Origin: Dehalococcoidia bacterium
GTDB taxonomy: Bacteria > Chloroflexota > Dehalococcoidia > Dehalococcoidales > RBG-16-60-22
Assembly: GCA_030613665.1 (NCBI GenBank)
Contig: JAUWLN010000056.1
Coordinates: forward strand, 1-10,121
Length of the DNA stretch: 10,121 nt
Reading direction: 5' to 3'
Shown: piece after piece, positions 1 to 5,680 of the stretch
How the letters are laid out: every line of letters starts with the position of its first letter
Numbering within the stretch: position 1 is the first letter of the stretch
Notes under the pieces: generated by a model
What the model saw: only the letters and a program-made list of their open reading frames with translations
What the model was told of the DNA's origin: nothing
Databases searched by the model: none
Made by a program: the position numbers and the translations under genes

Positions 1-2
1 CA

Positions 3-170
3 GAGGTATTCGCCGAGTTGGACGCTCTGGATATCGGTTTCTGGTTGTGTGAGGGAGACGCTCCCATGGCCTCAGCATTCAATCCCGCCATTGGCTTCCG
101 TCGGACAAAGACGCTGATGGAAGGGCACGATTGCTGCGACCACATATTTTACCTGGAAAAAGAGGAATGA
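3..170 (+). CDS. L-2-amino-thiazoline-4-carboxylic acid hydrolase-like protein, C-terminal part
   Basis: This is the last 55 codons of a gene that begins before the window; frame 3 is open from the first base to the TGA at 168-170. The residues visible include WLCEGD, then a stretch around FNPAIGFRRTKTLMEGHDCCDHIFYLE. An acidic LCEGD-type segment followed by R-T-x-T-L-x-x-G-x-x-x-C-D at the C-terminus is the pattern I associate with the ATC hydrolase-like family (L-2-amino-thiazoline-4-carboxylate hydrolase of bacterial cysteine synthesis). Many members in anaerobes have no known substrate. The adjacent cysteines CC, just before D, sit where the family has its single C-D-F. Only the tail is visible, so the catalytic part cannot be checked. 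It converges on the MBL gene, and a candidate terminator lies about 130 nt past its stop. Confidence 0.6.
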   Translation, partial: EVFAELDALDIGFWLCEGDAPMASAFNPAIGFRRTKTLMEGHDCCDHIFYLEKEE

Positions 171-171
171 A

Positions 172-216
172 ATGGAGCGCGAAAAGATACTGGGCGAAGT
201 GCTGGAAGGTAAGTGA
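172..216 (+). CDS. Possible 14-codon micro-ORF or truncated gene start
   Basis: An ATG two bases after the preceding stop opens a frame reading MEREKILGEVLEGK and then TGA. AGAGGA lies about 6 nt upstream, inside the end of the previous gene, so initiation by coupling is plausible. The peptide is charged and looks like the amphipathic start of a normal protein rather than random sequence. It may be the stub of a gene lost by deletion or an early stop, or simply chance. No function can be named. Confidence 0.2.
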   Translation: MEREKILGEVLEGK

Positions 217-265
217 GGTCGAGGTAAAGTATAAATAGCTGGGGTTTGCTCTCTGGCAGTGATTA

Positions 266-1249
266 TCAGGCGAGCGAGTAGAAAATCTCGTTGTTTTCAA
301 AGGCGCTCTTTATGGCGCCTTTCTTTTCGAGGTATTTCATATGGGCTGCCGTCTCGCCAACGGCAAACCATTTTTGCGCGGGCGGGAAGTCGGCCCAGGA
401 ACGGCAATTCAAGTTCCAGGTTACACAGGATGCTATTTTGTAAGCTGTTCCTTTTCCGGTTTCAAGGGCCGATAGAATTTCATTTGCCCTGGCCTGGTGA
501 TGGGACTGAAGCTCTCTCACTCTTTTTCGGTGGCTCTTCCCCGCCTTTCGGTGACCTGGCAGAACGATATCACATTCGAAGTCATAGATTTTATCCAGGC
601 TGGCTAAATACCTGTTAAGTGAGTCTTCCATCTCGGGCCAGCACGTTATATTGGGAGTGATGTCAAAAAGGATGTGGTCTCCGGAGAGCAGCAGTTTTTT
701 ACTGGGCTCGTAGAGGCACATATGACCCGGAGAGTGCCCAGGGGTCTCAATGCAGCGGAATGAGTAGCCTCCGATTTCAAGGACGTCACCCTCCTTCAAA
801 ACGGTGAAAGCGATGCGCTGCTTTAAGCCGAAGCGGTGAAACGGGTGGTGCTTTATTGACTCCTCGAGTTCAGCTCTGGGAAAGCCATTTGCTGTATAGA
901 ACGCGTAACGCTTTTGCCAGCGTTTTTCGCTTTCCGAACGAGTACAATTTACCATGCTTGCTTCTTTCTGATTAAAGTAGACGCGTGATGTGTCGGTCTT
1001 GAGCTCAGCCAGCAGCCCCAGATGGTCTACGTGCAAATGGGTTATAAAGAAATCGGTACGGGCTAAATCCACCCCCAGTTTTTTCAGGCCGGTCAGCATT
1101 GCCTGCTTGCATTCTTCCTGGTTCTGACCGGTATCAATAAGCAAATAGCGCCCATCGCCTTTAATCAGGTAAGAATTGAGAGCCTTCAACGGACTTCGCG
1201 GTAAGGGGATTTCTATGCGGTATATGTTTGACAGGACTTCATCAATCAT
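266..1249 (-). CDS. MBL-fold metallohydrolase with C-terminal helical/winged domain
   Basis: A 327-residue metallo-beta-lactamase-fold hydrolase. All the usual dinuclear metal ligands are visible: the HxHxDH motif at H71, H73, D75 and H76, then H172 in TPGHSPGH, D191 in LLSGDH, and H233 in VLPGH. The N-terminus (NIYRIEIPLP...ALNSYLI, then LLIDTG at 36-41) is the normal beginning of the fold, so the ATG at 1249 is credible. The Shine-Dalgarno there is weak (CAGAG). After residue 245 a basic helical tail resembles the extra C-terminal domain of LACTB2/glyoxalase-II-like members. The family covers thioesterases, glyoxalase II, lactonases and nucleases. The substrate cannot be deduced here, and no signal peptide is seen, so it is probably cytosolic. 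It lies 129 nt downstream of the PAP2-like gene and may be the last gene of that operon or have its own promoter. Confidence 0.9.
   Translation of the reverse strand: MIDEVLSNIYRIEIPLPRSPLKALNSYLIKGDGRYLLIDTGQNQEECKQAMLTGLKKLGVDLARTDFFITHLHVDHLGLLAELKTDTSRVYFNQKEASMVNCTRSESEKRWQKRYAFYTANGFPRAELEESIKHHPFHRFGLKQRIAFTVLKEGDVLEIGGYSFRCIETPGHSPGHMCLYEPSKKLLLSGDHILFDITPNITCWPEMEDSLNRYLASLDKIYDFECDIVLPGHRKAGKSHRKRVRELQSHHQARANEILSALETGKGTAYKIASCVTWNLNCRSWADFPPAQKWFAVGETAAHMKYLEKKGAIKSAFENNEIFYSLA
299..327 (+). terminator. Candidate intrinsic terminator for the plus-strand transcript
   Basis: AAAGGCGC (299-306) pairs perfectly with GCGCCTTT (315-322) across an 8-nt loop and is followed by the T-rich CTTTTC. 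The 8-bp stem and T tract appear only in the plus direction, so it would end the transcript of the gene that stops at 170. It lies inside the last codons of the opposing MBL gene (near codons 310-317), so the protein sequence and the hairpin constrain each other. Confidence 0.5.
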
Positions 1250-1378
1250 GGTTTGCTCTGTTAATTCTACGGCTTATCAGCGTCTTTTGTCTAATAATTG
1301 CGCTGGTTTAAAGGTTATGCTGATGGGGAGGGCAGGGCACTTTTTCGTGGGCCATAGTAATTGACATAATACTTATGG

Positions 1379-1990
1379 TCAGTCAAACAGGCACAAAGTG
1401 GCCCCACTTACAACCACCGCCAGGGCAGTGCCCAGCGTAATCTGGACCAGAGTGTGCTCATGATTGTGGTACTTGGCCCAGCCAATCAGAGGTATGGCAA
1501 TCCAGAGAACAAGAAAAATTTGTCCCCAGGTTAATACTGACATGACTACAAGGACAGTGACCGCTGATAGGTGATAGCTTATCCTGTAGAACATATTCAG
1601 CAAGGCTGCCACAATCGAGCTTGCAAGCAATGCTAAAAGTGTGCGCAGCATAAAAGGTGGGGCTTCAAGGAATAACAGAATTACCAGGCATGGCAGGCCA
1701 AGTAAAAAACTCAGAATCAAGATATCTCCGGGACGTTGTTTCAGGAAAGCGGTCGGGGCAGCTAGTAATTTTGGGCTGCTTATGTTTCTGAAGGTCCTGA
1801 TGTAGATGTAAACGAGCGGCATTAGAACGAGGAACAAAAGCACCGTCATAACCCAGGCAATTAATGCACGCGCGTCGGTAGACTCAGTACCGGCAATCAA
1901 TAACAGGACTAACACACTGAGGATACAAGGGTTCGTGACTCTGGAAATCGCTCGGGCCAGATAGTTTAAGCGGGTTACCTTGCCTTCCAT
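1379..1990 (-). CDS. PAP2-like integral membrane phosphatase (divergent)
   Basis: A 203-residue, very hydrophobic protein with about six membrane segments (roughly 22-34, 42-64, 90-108, 113-132, 143-170, 184-201). The C-terminal half has the layout of type 2 phosphatidic-acid phosphatases. FYRISYHLSA (134-143) corresponds to the S-x-H motif 2, and WAKYHNHEHTLVQITLG (171-187) to motif 3, with H179 as the candidate catalytic histidine. The motif 3 arginine is replaced by K173, and the aspartate four residues after the histidine is Q183. The H-T-x-x-Q version recalls dolichyl/polyprenyl-diphosphatase relatives. RP at 86-87 may represent motif 1. A role in dephosphorylating a prenyl- or glycerol-phosphate lipid is inferred, not shown. 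The ATG sits 6 nt after the stop of the C_GCAxxG gene, with TAGGAT just before it, so co-transcription is likely. Confidence 0.6.
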   Translation of the reverse strand: MEGKVTRLNYLARAISRVTNPCILSVLVLLLIAGTESTDARALIAWVMTVLLFLVLMPLVYIYIRTFRNISSPKLLAAPTAFLKQRPGDILILSFLLGLPCLVILLFLEAPPFMLRTLLALLASSIVAALLNMFYRISYHLSAVTVLVVMSVLTWGQIFLVLWIAIPLIGWAKYHNHEHTLVQITLGTALAVVVSGATLCLFD

Positions 1991-1996
1991 ATCCTA

Positions 1997-2518
1997 TTAT
2001 TTGGGAAGCAGGTCTTTCTCAGCCAGTATCTCGACTGTCCAGCGGGCAGCATTAGCCACTACCCCGGGGGCTACCGTTTCATGGCCGCCGACATCGTCAA
2101 ATTTTCTCATCTCATCCGGGTCGCCGAGATAATAACCTCGCCCCACGAGCTTCCTGTGGATATCCCGGCATATTATCGCACCGTACTCACTAACAAATCT
2201 ATCGTGTAGCTTTCTCGCGAGTTCAAAGCTCTGGAACCGGACACGTGGCGCATCTTCAAAATCATGCCTTTCCCTGCCCACGATTGAACTCATAAACAGG
2301 ATAGCCCCGGCATAGGCTCCACAGCTACCGTCTATGGATACACCCCCTCCTCCGGATAGACCGGTCGCTGCCTTGAAGAGGTCATCGTTTCTGAGTCCCA
2401 AAGTATCCTGCAGGGCAGCTAATAAGGTCTGAGAACAACCCCTGTAGGTCTTCTGATATTCCCAACCCAACGAGTATGCTTTTTCTGCCAGCTCTTTGAC
2501 GTTTTCTGCCTTTGCCAT
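1997..2518 (-). CDS. C_GCAxxG_C_C family putative redox protein
   Basis: A protein of 173 residues from the preferred start. The Cys-containing landmarks of the C_GCAxxG_C_C family are present: an N-terminal cysteine in YRGCSQT, a glycine-rich stretch LSGGGGVS followed by GSCGAYAGAI, and a third cysteine in AIICRDI. Counting from the upstream ATG these are C29, C67 and C118. The family usually has a fourth cysteine near the C-terminus. Here that region reads HETVAPGVVANAARW and has none. Family members are thought to be redox-active or metal-binding proteins of anaerobes, but the biochemistry is unknown. Two adjacent ATGs exist at 2521 and 2518. AAAGGAG stands 3 nt before the first and 6 nt before the second, so 2518 is the better start. 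The gene lies 60 nt downstream of the SDR gene and 6 nt before the PAP2-like gene, so it is probably the middle gene of an operon. Confidence 0.85.
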   Translation of the reverse strand: MAKAENVKELAEKAYSLGWEYQKTYRGCSQTLLAALQDTLGLRNDDLFKAATGLSGGGGVSIDGSCGAYAGAILFMSSIVGRERHDFEDAPRVRFQSFELARKLHDRFVSEYGAIICRDIHRKLVGRGYYLGDPDEMRKFDDVGGHETVAPGVVANAARWTVEILAEKDLLPK

Positions 2519-2578
2519 CATTATCTCCTTTGCTTATTGCTTGAAATCAGGGAATGAAAGTCGTACAGTCACCGGTAT

Positions 2579-3529
2579 TTATTCATATGCAGAAGGATTA
2601 GCCCTGACCTCAGCGATGAAGTCTTCCACAGACTCCGGTAGTTCATATTCAGGCTGCCAGCCCCACTCATCCCGGGCACGGGCGTCGTCTAGAGTGGGCC
2701 AGTTGCCAATCATATCCAGCATGGTGGGGTCGGGTTTGAAATCCAGATGTGCCTGTGGTATGTGCTTTTGCACCTCCTGTGCCAGTTCTCCAGCCTGAAG
2801 GGAAAAGCCGCGGATGTTATAGATTCGCCTCTTCAACCTTTCTTCGCCGGCCTCTTTAAGGGAAATGAGGCTTCCAATGGCGTCCTTGATATAGAGCAAG
2901 GGCATTCTGGTTTCCCTCTCCACATATATAGTATAGGGCCGACCCAGCACGGACTCTTTTATTGCCAGATAACTGAAGGCACTATGGGCAGAGTCCTTCC
3001 GGCGGGCTCCCAGGATTGGTGGAAAGCGAACGCCCCGGAAGTTCACTCCGTATTTACGGTGATATTGCTCACCCAACCTTTCGCAGCAGACCTTGGTAGT
3101 TCCGTACATATTCCGGGGCTGCTGTGGCACATCTTCATTGGTCAGAGGAGGAATACCGAGGCCGTAAGTAGCCAGGGTGCTTACGAAAATCAAGCTGTCT
3201 ACCTTGAGCGACCGCACCGCCTCCAGCAAGTGGATTGTGCCCTGTACATTAACCTTAAAAGTAACGGACAAGTCCTGCTCGCTCACCGGGGGCATCAGAG
3301 CCGTGAGATGGTAGATATGGTCGATGTCGTTGTCACGTACTGCCGCCAGGACCTGCGCCTCATCGGTCAGGTCACCCTGGGCAAACTCCAGTTTATCCTT
3401 AATACCTTCGATAAATTTCGAGCCTGTTGCCAGGTCAAAGACTACAACCTCCTCTCCCTTCTCCACCAGTTGTTGGGCTAAGTAAGCACCCAGAAAACCC
3501 AGCCCGCCAGTTATCAGATTCCTTGACAA
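2579..3529 (-). CDS. NAD-dependent epimerase/dehydratase (extended SDR), L-threonine dehydrogenase-like
   Basis: A 316-residue extended short-chain dehydrogenase. The nucleotide-binding motif TGGLGFLG is at residues 7-14, and D32 at the end of beta-2 favours NAD over NADP. The catalytic set is S117/T118, Y142 and K146 (YGTTK). The C-terminal half (residues about 205-300) has the features of SDR-type L-threonine 3-dehydrogenase: a MPLLYIKDA segment, RIYNIRGFS, QKHIPQA, then WPTLDDARARDEWGWQPEY. Threonine oxidation is therefore a reasonable guess, but no 2-amino-3-ketobutyrate CoA-ligase gene is visible, and a sugar-nucleotide epimerase role is not excluded. The start is TTG at 3527-3529. AGGAGG lies 9 nt upstream, and the fold begins at residue 4, so no longer form is needed. 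It appears to be the first gene of the leftward operon. Confidence 0.88.
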   Translation of the reverse strand: MSRNLITGGLGFLGAYLAQQLVEKGEEVVVFDLATGSKFIEGIKDKLEFAQGDLTDEAQVLAAVRDNDIDHIYHLTALMPPVSEQDLSVTFKVNVQGTIHLLEAVRSLKVDSLIFVSTLATYGLGIPPLTNEDVPQQPRNMYGTTKVCCERLGEQYHRKYGVNFRGVRFPPILGARRKDSAHSAFSYLAIKESVLGRPYTIYVERETRMPLLYIKDAIGSLISLKEAGEERLKRRIYNIRGFSLQAGELAQEVQKHIPQAHLDFKPDPTMLDMIGNWPTLDDARARDEWGWQPEYELPESVEDFIAEVRANPSAYE

Positions 3530-3555
3530 TAGTACCCTCCTGCAAAGCCATTGCT

Positions 3556-3582
3556 ATTATAACACAACGCAGCGTCCGCCAA
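3556..3582 (-). promoter_or_regulatory. Sigma-70-type promoter for the leftward operon (extended -10)
   Basis: Read on the minus strand, TATAAT (3556-3561) is a perfect -10 preceded by TG one base away, giving TGTTATAAT. TTGGCG (3577-3582) is a weak -35 at a short 15-nt spacing, which an extended -10 can tolerate. Transcription would start near 3549, leaving about 20 nt of leader with AGGAGG before the TTG start of the SDR gene. Confidence 0.6.
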
Positions 3583-3692
3583 AGGAGTTCTACGGGATTT
3601 AATAATCTGGATTTATTTTGTACTCTGCATTCCTTTACCTTGTGTTTTGCTGGTGCTACAATGACATCGGCGATATTTCCATGAAAACCGCT

Positions 3693-3705
3693 TGCCGAGT
3701 CGGCA
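3693..3705. promoter_or_regulatory. Perfect 13-bp dyad, candidate operator
   Basis: TGCCGA-G-TCGGCA is a perfect inverted repeat with one central base. A one-base loop is too tight for a stable RNA hairpin, so a DNA-binding dimer site is the more likely reading. It lies about 14 bp upstream of the direct repeats and the plus-strand promoter. No regulator gene is in the window to pair with it. Confidence 0.4.
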
Positions 3706-3718
3706 TGAGGAACATGCT

Positions 3719-3746
3719 TTGACAATCAAGATAAAATTGACAATCA
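3719..3746. repeat. Tandem 10-bp direct repeat over the -35 element
   Basis: TTGACAATCA occurs at 3719-3728 and again at 3737-3746, an 18-bp period. Each copy contains a consensus TTGACA. The second is positioned as the -35 of the plus-strand promoter, while the first lacks a good -10 at the right distance. The repeat may be a duplicated promoter half or an activator/repressor site. Confidence 0.45.
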
Positions 3747-3764
3747 TTTGCAGAAAATAATAAT
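3737..3764 (+). promoter_or_regulatory. Sigma-70-type promoter for the ThDP-enzyme/CoA-transferase operon
   Basis: TTGACA (3737-3742, six of six) is followed after 16 nt by AATAAT (3759-3764, five of six). The predicted transcript start near 3771 gives a leader of about 115 nt before the ATG at 3888, longer than usual, which leaves room for leader control. Confidence 0.55.
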
Positions 3765-3803
3765 GTAGATATACCTGATATTCACCTGCCAAGAACTGAG
3801 AAA

Positions 3804-3820
3804 AAGGAGGCTGAAAAATC
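3804..3820 (+). promoter_or_regulatory. Orphan Shine-Dalgarno without an AUG
   Basis: AAGGAGG (3804-3810) is a near-perfect ribosome binding site, yet the codon at the ideal distance (7 nt) is ATC at 3818-3820. From that ATC a frame of 27 codons, rich in Arg and Lys near its middle, stays open to TAA at 3899-3901, overlapping the start of the ThDP gene. It could be a decayed start codon, a leader peptide with a non-standard start, or chance in an A/G-rich leader. Confidence 0.3.
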
Positions 3821-3887
3821 ACAAAATTTGAGGCCAGTAAAGGGATTCGGAGAATTAGACGAAAACAAATAACCAATGGAGGTAAAA

Positions 3888-5597
3888 ATGGCAGAGATTA
3901 AGGTCGTGGGTGCAGTAGCCAAGATTTTGAAAGAAGAGGGTGTGGACTGGTACGCTGGTGTTCACGGTGGTCATGTCTGGCAGCTCCAGGTGGCCCTGGA
4001 CAGGGCTGGCATAAAATGCTACCACATGCGGCATGAGCAGTCGGGTGTCTATATGGCTGACGGCTGGGCCAGAGCCAGCGGTAAAATAGGTGTAGCCATG
4101 GGTACAGCTGGGCCCGGCTTTGGCAATATGATTTCGGCTATGTACCAGGCCTATCTGGCCAGGAGCCCGCTCATTTGTCTTCTCGGGCAGCACGCCACAG
4201 AAGAAGATGGTTGGGGCCCTTTCCAGGAGGCCTACGCCGAGCCGCTATCAGGTCATTTCACCAAGTGGACCAGAAGGATTGTTGACCCTTCTATGGCAGC
4301 TTACTTCACGCAGAAAGCCGTCCGCGATGCTACAACCTATCCCTGTGGGCCGGTGGCCCTTGAGTTTCCAATAAATATCCAGGGACTATCAGCCGGGGAG
4401 GAAGGTTCCTTACGAGGCTACTTGCCACATGGCCTCTGTGCCGCTCCATCCCGACCAGCCGGTGACCCCCAGATGGTAGAAAAAGCAACGCGAATGTTGC
4501 TCGAGGCAAAGAAACCGGTGATTATCGGTGGTGATGGTATTTACTGGTCTGATGCGTCAGAAGAACTCAGGGAATTTGTTGAACTGCTTGACATTCCGGT
4601 ACTCACCCGAAGAATGGGCCGGGGTGCCGTGCCTGAGGACCATCCGTTAGCCTTTGGCGCCGGCTTCCGAAGACCTATTCAGATGCAAGCTGATGTCATC
4701 GCCATCTTCGGTTTAAGAATGAATATGCTTGAAGGCTTTGGTATGCCACCACGTTTTCCGGTTGAGAATGTCAGGTACATTCAGGTATCTGAAGACCCAG
4801 AGGAACTGACAACCAGGATGTCAAGCGAACTGTCGATTTCTGGCAGCCCCAAGCCGGTTCTACGACAGATGATTGACTGTGCCAAGGATATCATGAAAAA
4901 GAAACCGGACAGAAGCGAGTGGTTGGGCATAGTCAAAAAGGTAAAAGAAGAAGACGAAGCCAAAGGAAAAGCGCTTATAGATGAGGTGCGTAATAACAAG
5001 CCTATTAATCCTCACTTCGTGGCGGCTGAGCTTTTCGATTTCCTGGATAAAGATGCCACTGTTATTCTGGACTCTTTTGGCATGGCTGGATTCGCTACCG
5101 ACAAGATAAAAGCCTCCTTTGCCGGACAGATACTGGATGGCGCCACCTGGAGCGGTGTTGGTCACGGCGTTGGTATCGCCATGGGCGCTCAATTAGCCAG
5201 ACCGGGCAAGCAGGTCGTCGATCTCCTGGGTGATGGCGGTTTAGGTATTGCCGGCTGGGATATTGAAACCGCAGCCCACTACAACATCCCGGCATGTTAT
5301 TTACTTCTCAACAACAGCAGCTGGATGGGTTACGAAGCACAAAAGGGGATTCTGCCGGAGGACGTAAAGAATTGCGACTGGGGCATGCTTCCCGATATCA
5401 GGTATGACAAAATATTTGCTGAAATGGGATGTCACACTGAATTGGTTACCGAGCCGCAGCATCTGAGGCCGGCACTTGAGAGAGCCTTTAATTCAGGGAA
5501 GACTTCCGTGATTAATGTCATTCCTGATAATACTGTGGTGGCACCTCAGCTTCAAGGCAGAATGGATTACTACAGGAAGCTTTTTGCTGGAGAATAA
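3888..5597 (+). CDS. ThDP-dependent enzyme, acetolactate synthase / oxalyl-CoA decarboxylase superfamily
   Basis: From the preferred start this is 569 residues, the normal size for three-domain ThDP enzymes. The N-terminal pyrimidine-binding domain carries the cofactor-activating glutamate E50 in RHEQSG, followed by GTAGPGFGN. A central domain follows (about 190-330). The C-terminal domain has the ThDP/Mg motif GDGG at 448-451 (D449) ending in N475-N476, the standard spacing. The end (RYDKIFAEMG, then a SGKTSVINVIPD stretch) is like acyl-CoA-cleaving members such as oxalyl-CoA decarboxylase and 2-hydroxyacyl-CoA lyase, but it does not identify the substrate. An ATG at 3876 is in frame, but GGAGG (3878-3882) lies inside that extension at 5 nt from the ATG at 3888, so 3888 is the start. 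The next gene is a class III CoA-transferase, which supports a CoA-thioester substrate. Acetolactate synthase is less likely because no small regulatory subunit follows. Confidence 0.85.
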   Translation: MAEIKVVGAVAKILKEEGVDWYAGVHGGHVWQLQVALDRAGIKCYHMRHEQSGVYMADGWARASGKIGVAMGTAGPGFGNMISAMYQAYLARSPLICLLGQHATEEDGWGPFQEAYAEPLSGHFTKWTRRIVDPSMAAYFTQKAVRDATTYPCGPVALEFPINIQGLSAGEEGSLRGYLPHGLCAAPSRPAGDPQMVEKATRMLLEAKKPVIIGGDGIYWSDASEELREFVELLDIPVLTRRMGRGAVPEDHPLAFGAGFRRPIQMQADVIAIFGLRMNMLEGFGMPPRFPVENVRYIQVSEDPEELTTRMSSELSISGSPKPVLRQMIDCAKDIMKKKPDRSEWLGIVKKVKEEDEAKGKALIDEVRNNKPINPHFVAAELFDFLDKDATVILDSFGMAGFATDKIKASFAGQILDGATWSGVGHGVGIAMGAQLARPGKQVVDLLGDGGLGIAGWDIETAAHYNIPACYLLLNNSSWMGYEAQKGILPEDVKNCDWGMLPDIRYDKIFAEMGCHTELVTEPQHLRPALERAFNSGKTSVINVIPDNTVVAPQLQGRMDYYRKLFAGE

Positions 5598-5609
5598 ATG
5601 CTGAATTAG

Positions 5610-5634
5610 ATGTCTCCCGTGGAACATGAGACAT
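5610..5634 (+). other. Intercistronic hairpin between ThDP and CoA-transferase genes
   Basis: ATGTCTC (5610-5616) pairs perfectly with GAGACAT (5628-5634) around an 11-nt loop. No T run follows, so this is probably not a terminator. It may separate or stabilise the two cistrons of the 83-nt gap. Confidence 0.35.
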
Positions 5635-5680
5635 TCGTTTACCTGAAGATAGAGAAACTGTAGAGGGAGGTAATAGTAAT

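Larger units (their letters stand above)
3530..3887. other. 358-nt divergent intergenic region
   Basis: No coding frame here is convincing. The left end holds the minus-strand promoter and ribosome binding site of the SDR gene. The right half holds a dyad, a direct repeat, a plus-strand promoter and a long A-rich leader of the ThDP-enzyme gene. The stretch 3590-3690 shows nothing I recognise. The density of symmetric and repeated elements between 3690 and 3765 suggests a regulated control region. Confidence 0.7.

Noticed and set aside
1362..1381. Bulged hairpin TGACATAA/TTATgGTCA at the PAP2-like stop codon
   Set aside because: Small, A/T-rich, with one bulge and no T run on either side. It is too weak to call a terminator.
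2747..3481. 244-codon plus-strand open frame
   Set aside because: It lies wholly opposite the SDR gene, whose motifs are intact. The product has no domain-like pattern and no ribosome binding site.
3876..3887. Upstream ATG of the ThDP enzyme as start
   Set aside because: The Shine-Dalgarno GGAGG is located inside this extension and points to the ATG at 3888, and nothing suitable precedes 3876.
3435..4193. Several minus-strand frames of 87-112 codons
   Set aside because: They cover the promoter region and the N-terminal coding part of the ThDP enzyme in antisense and show no recognisable protein pattern.
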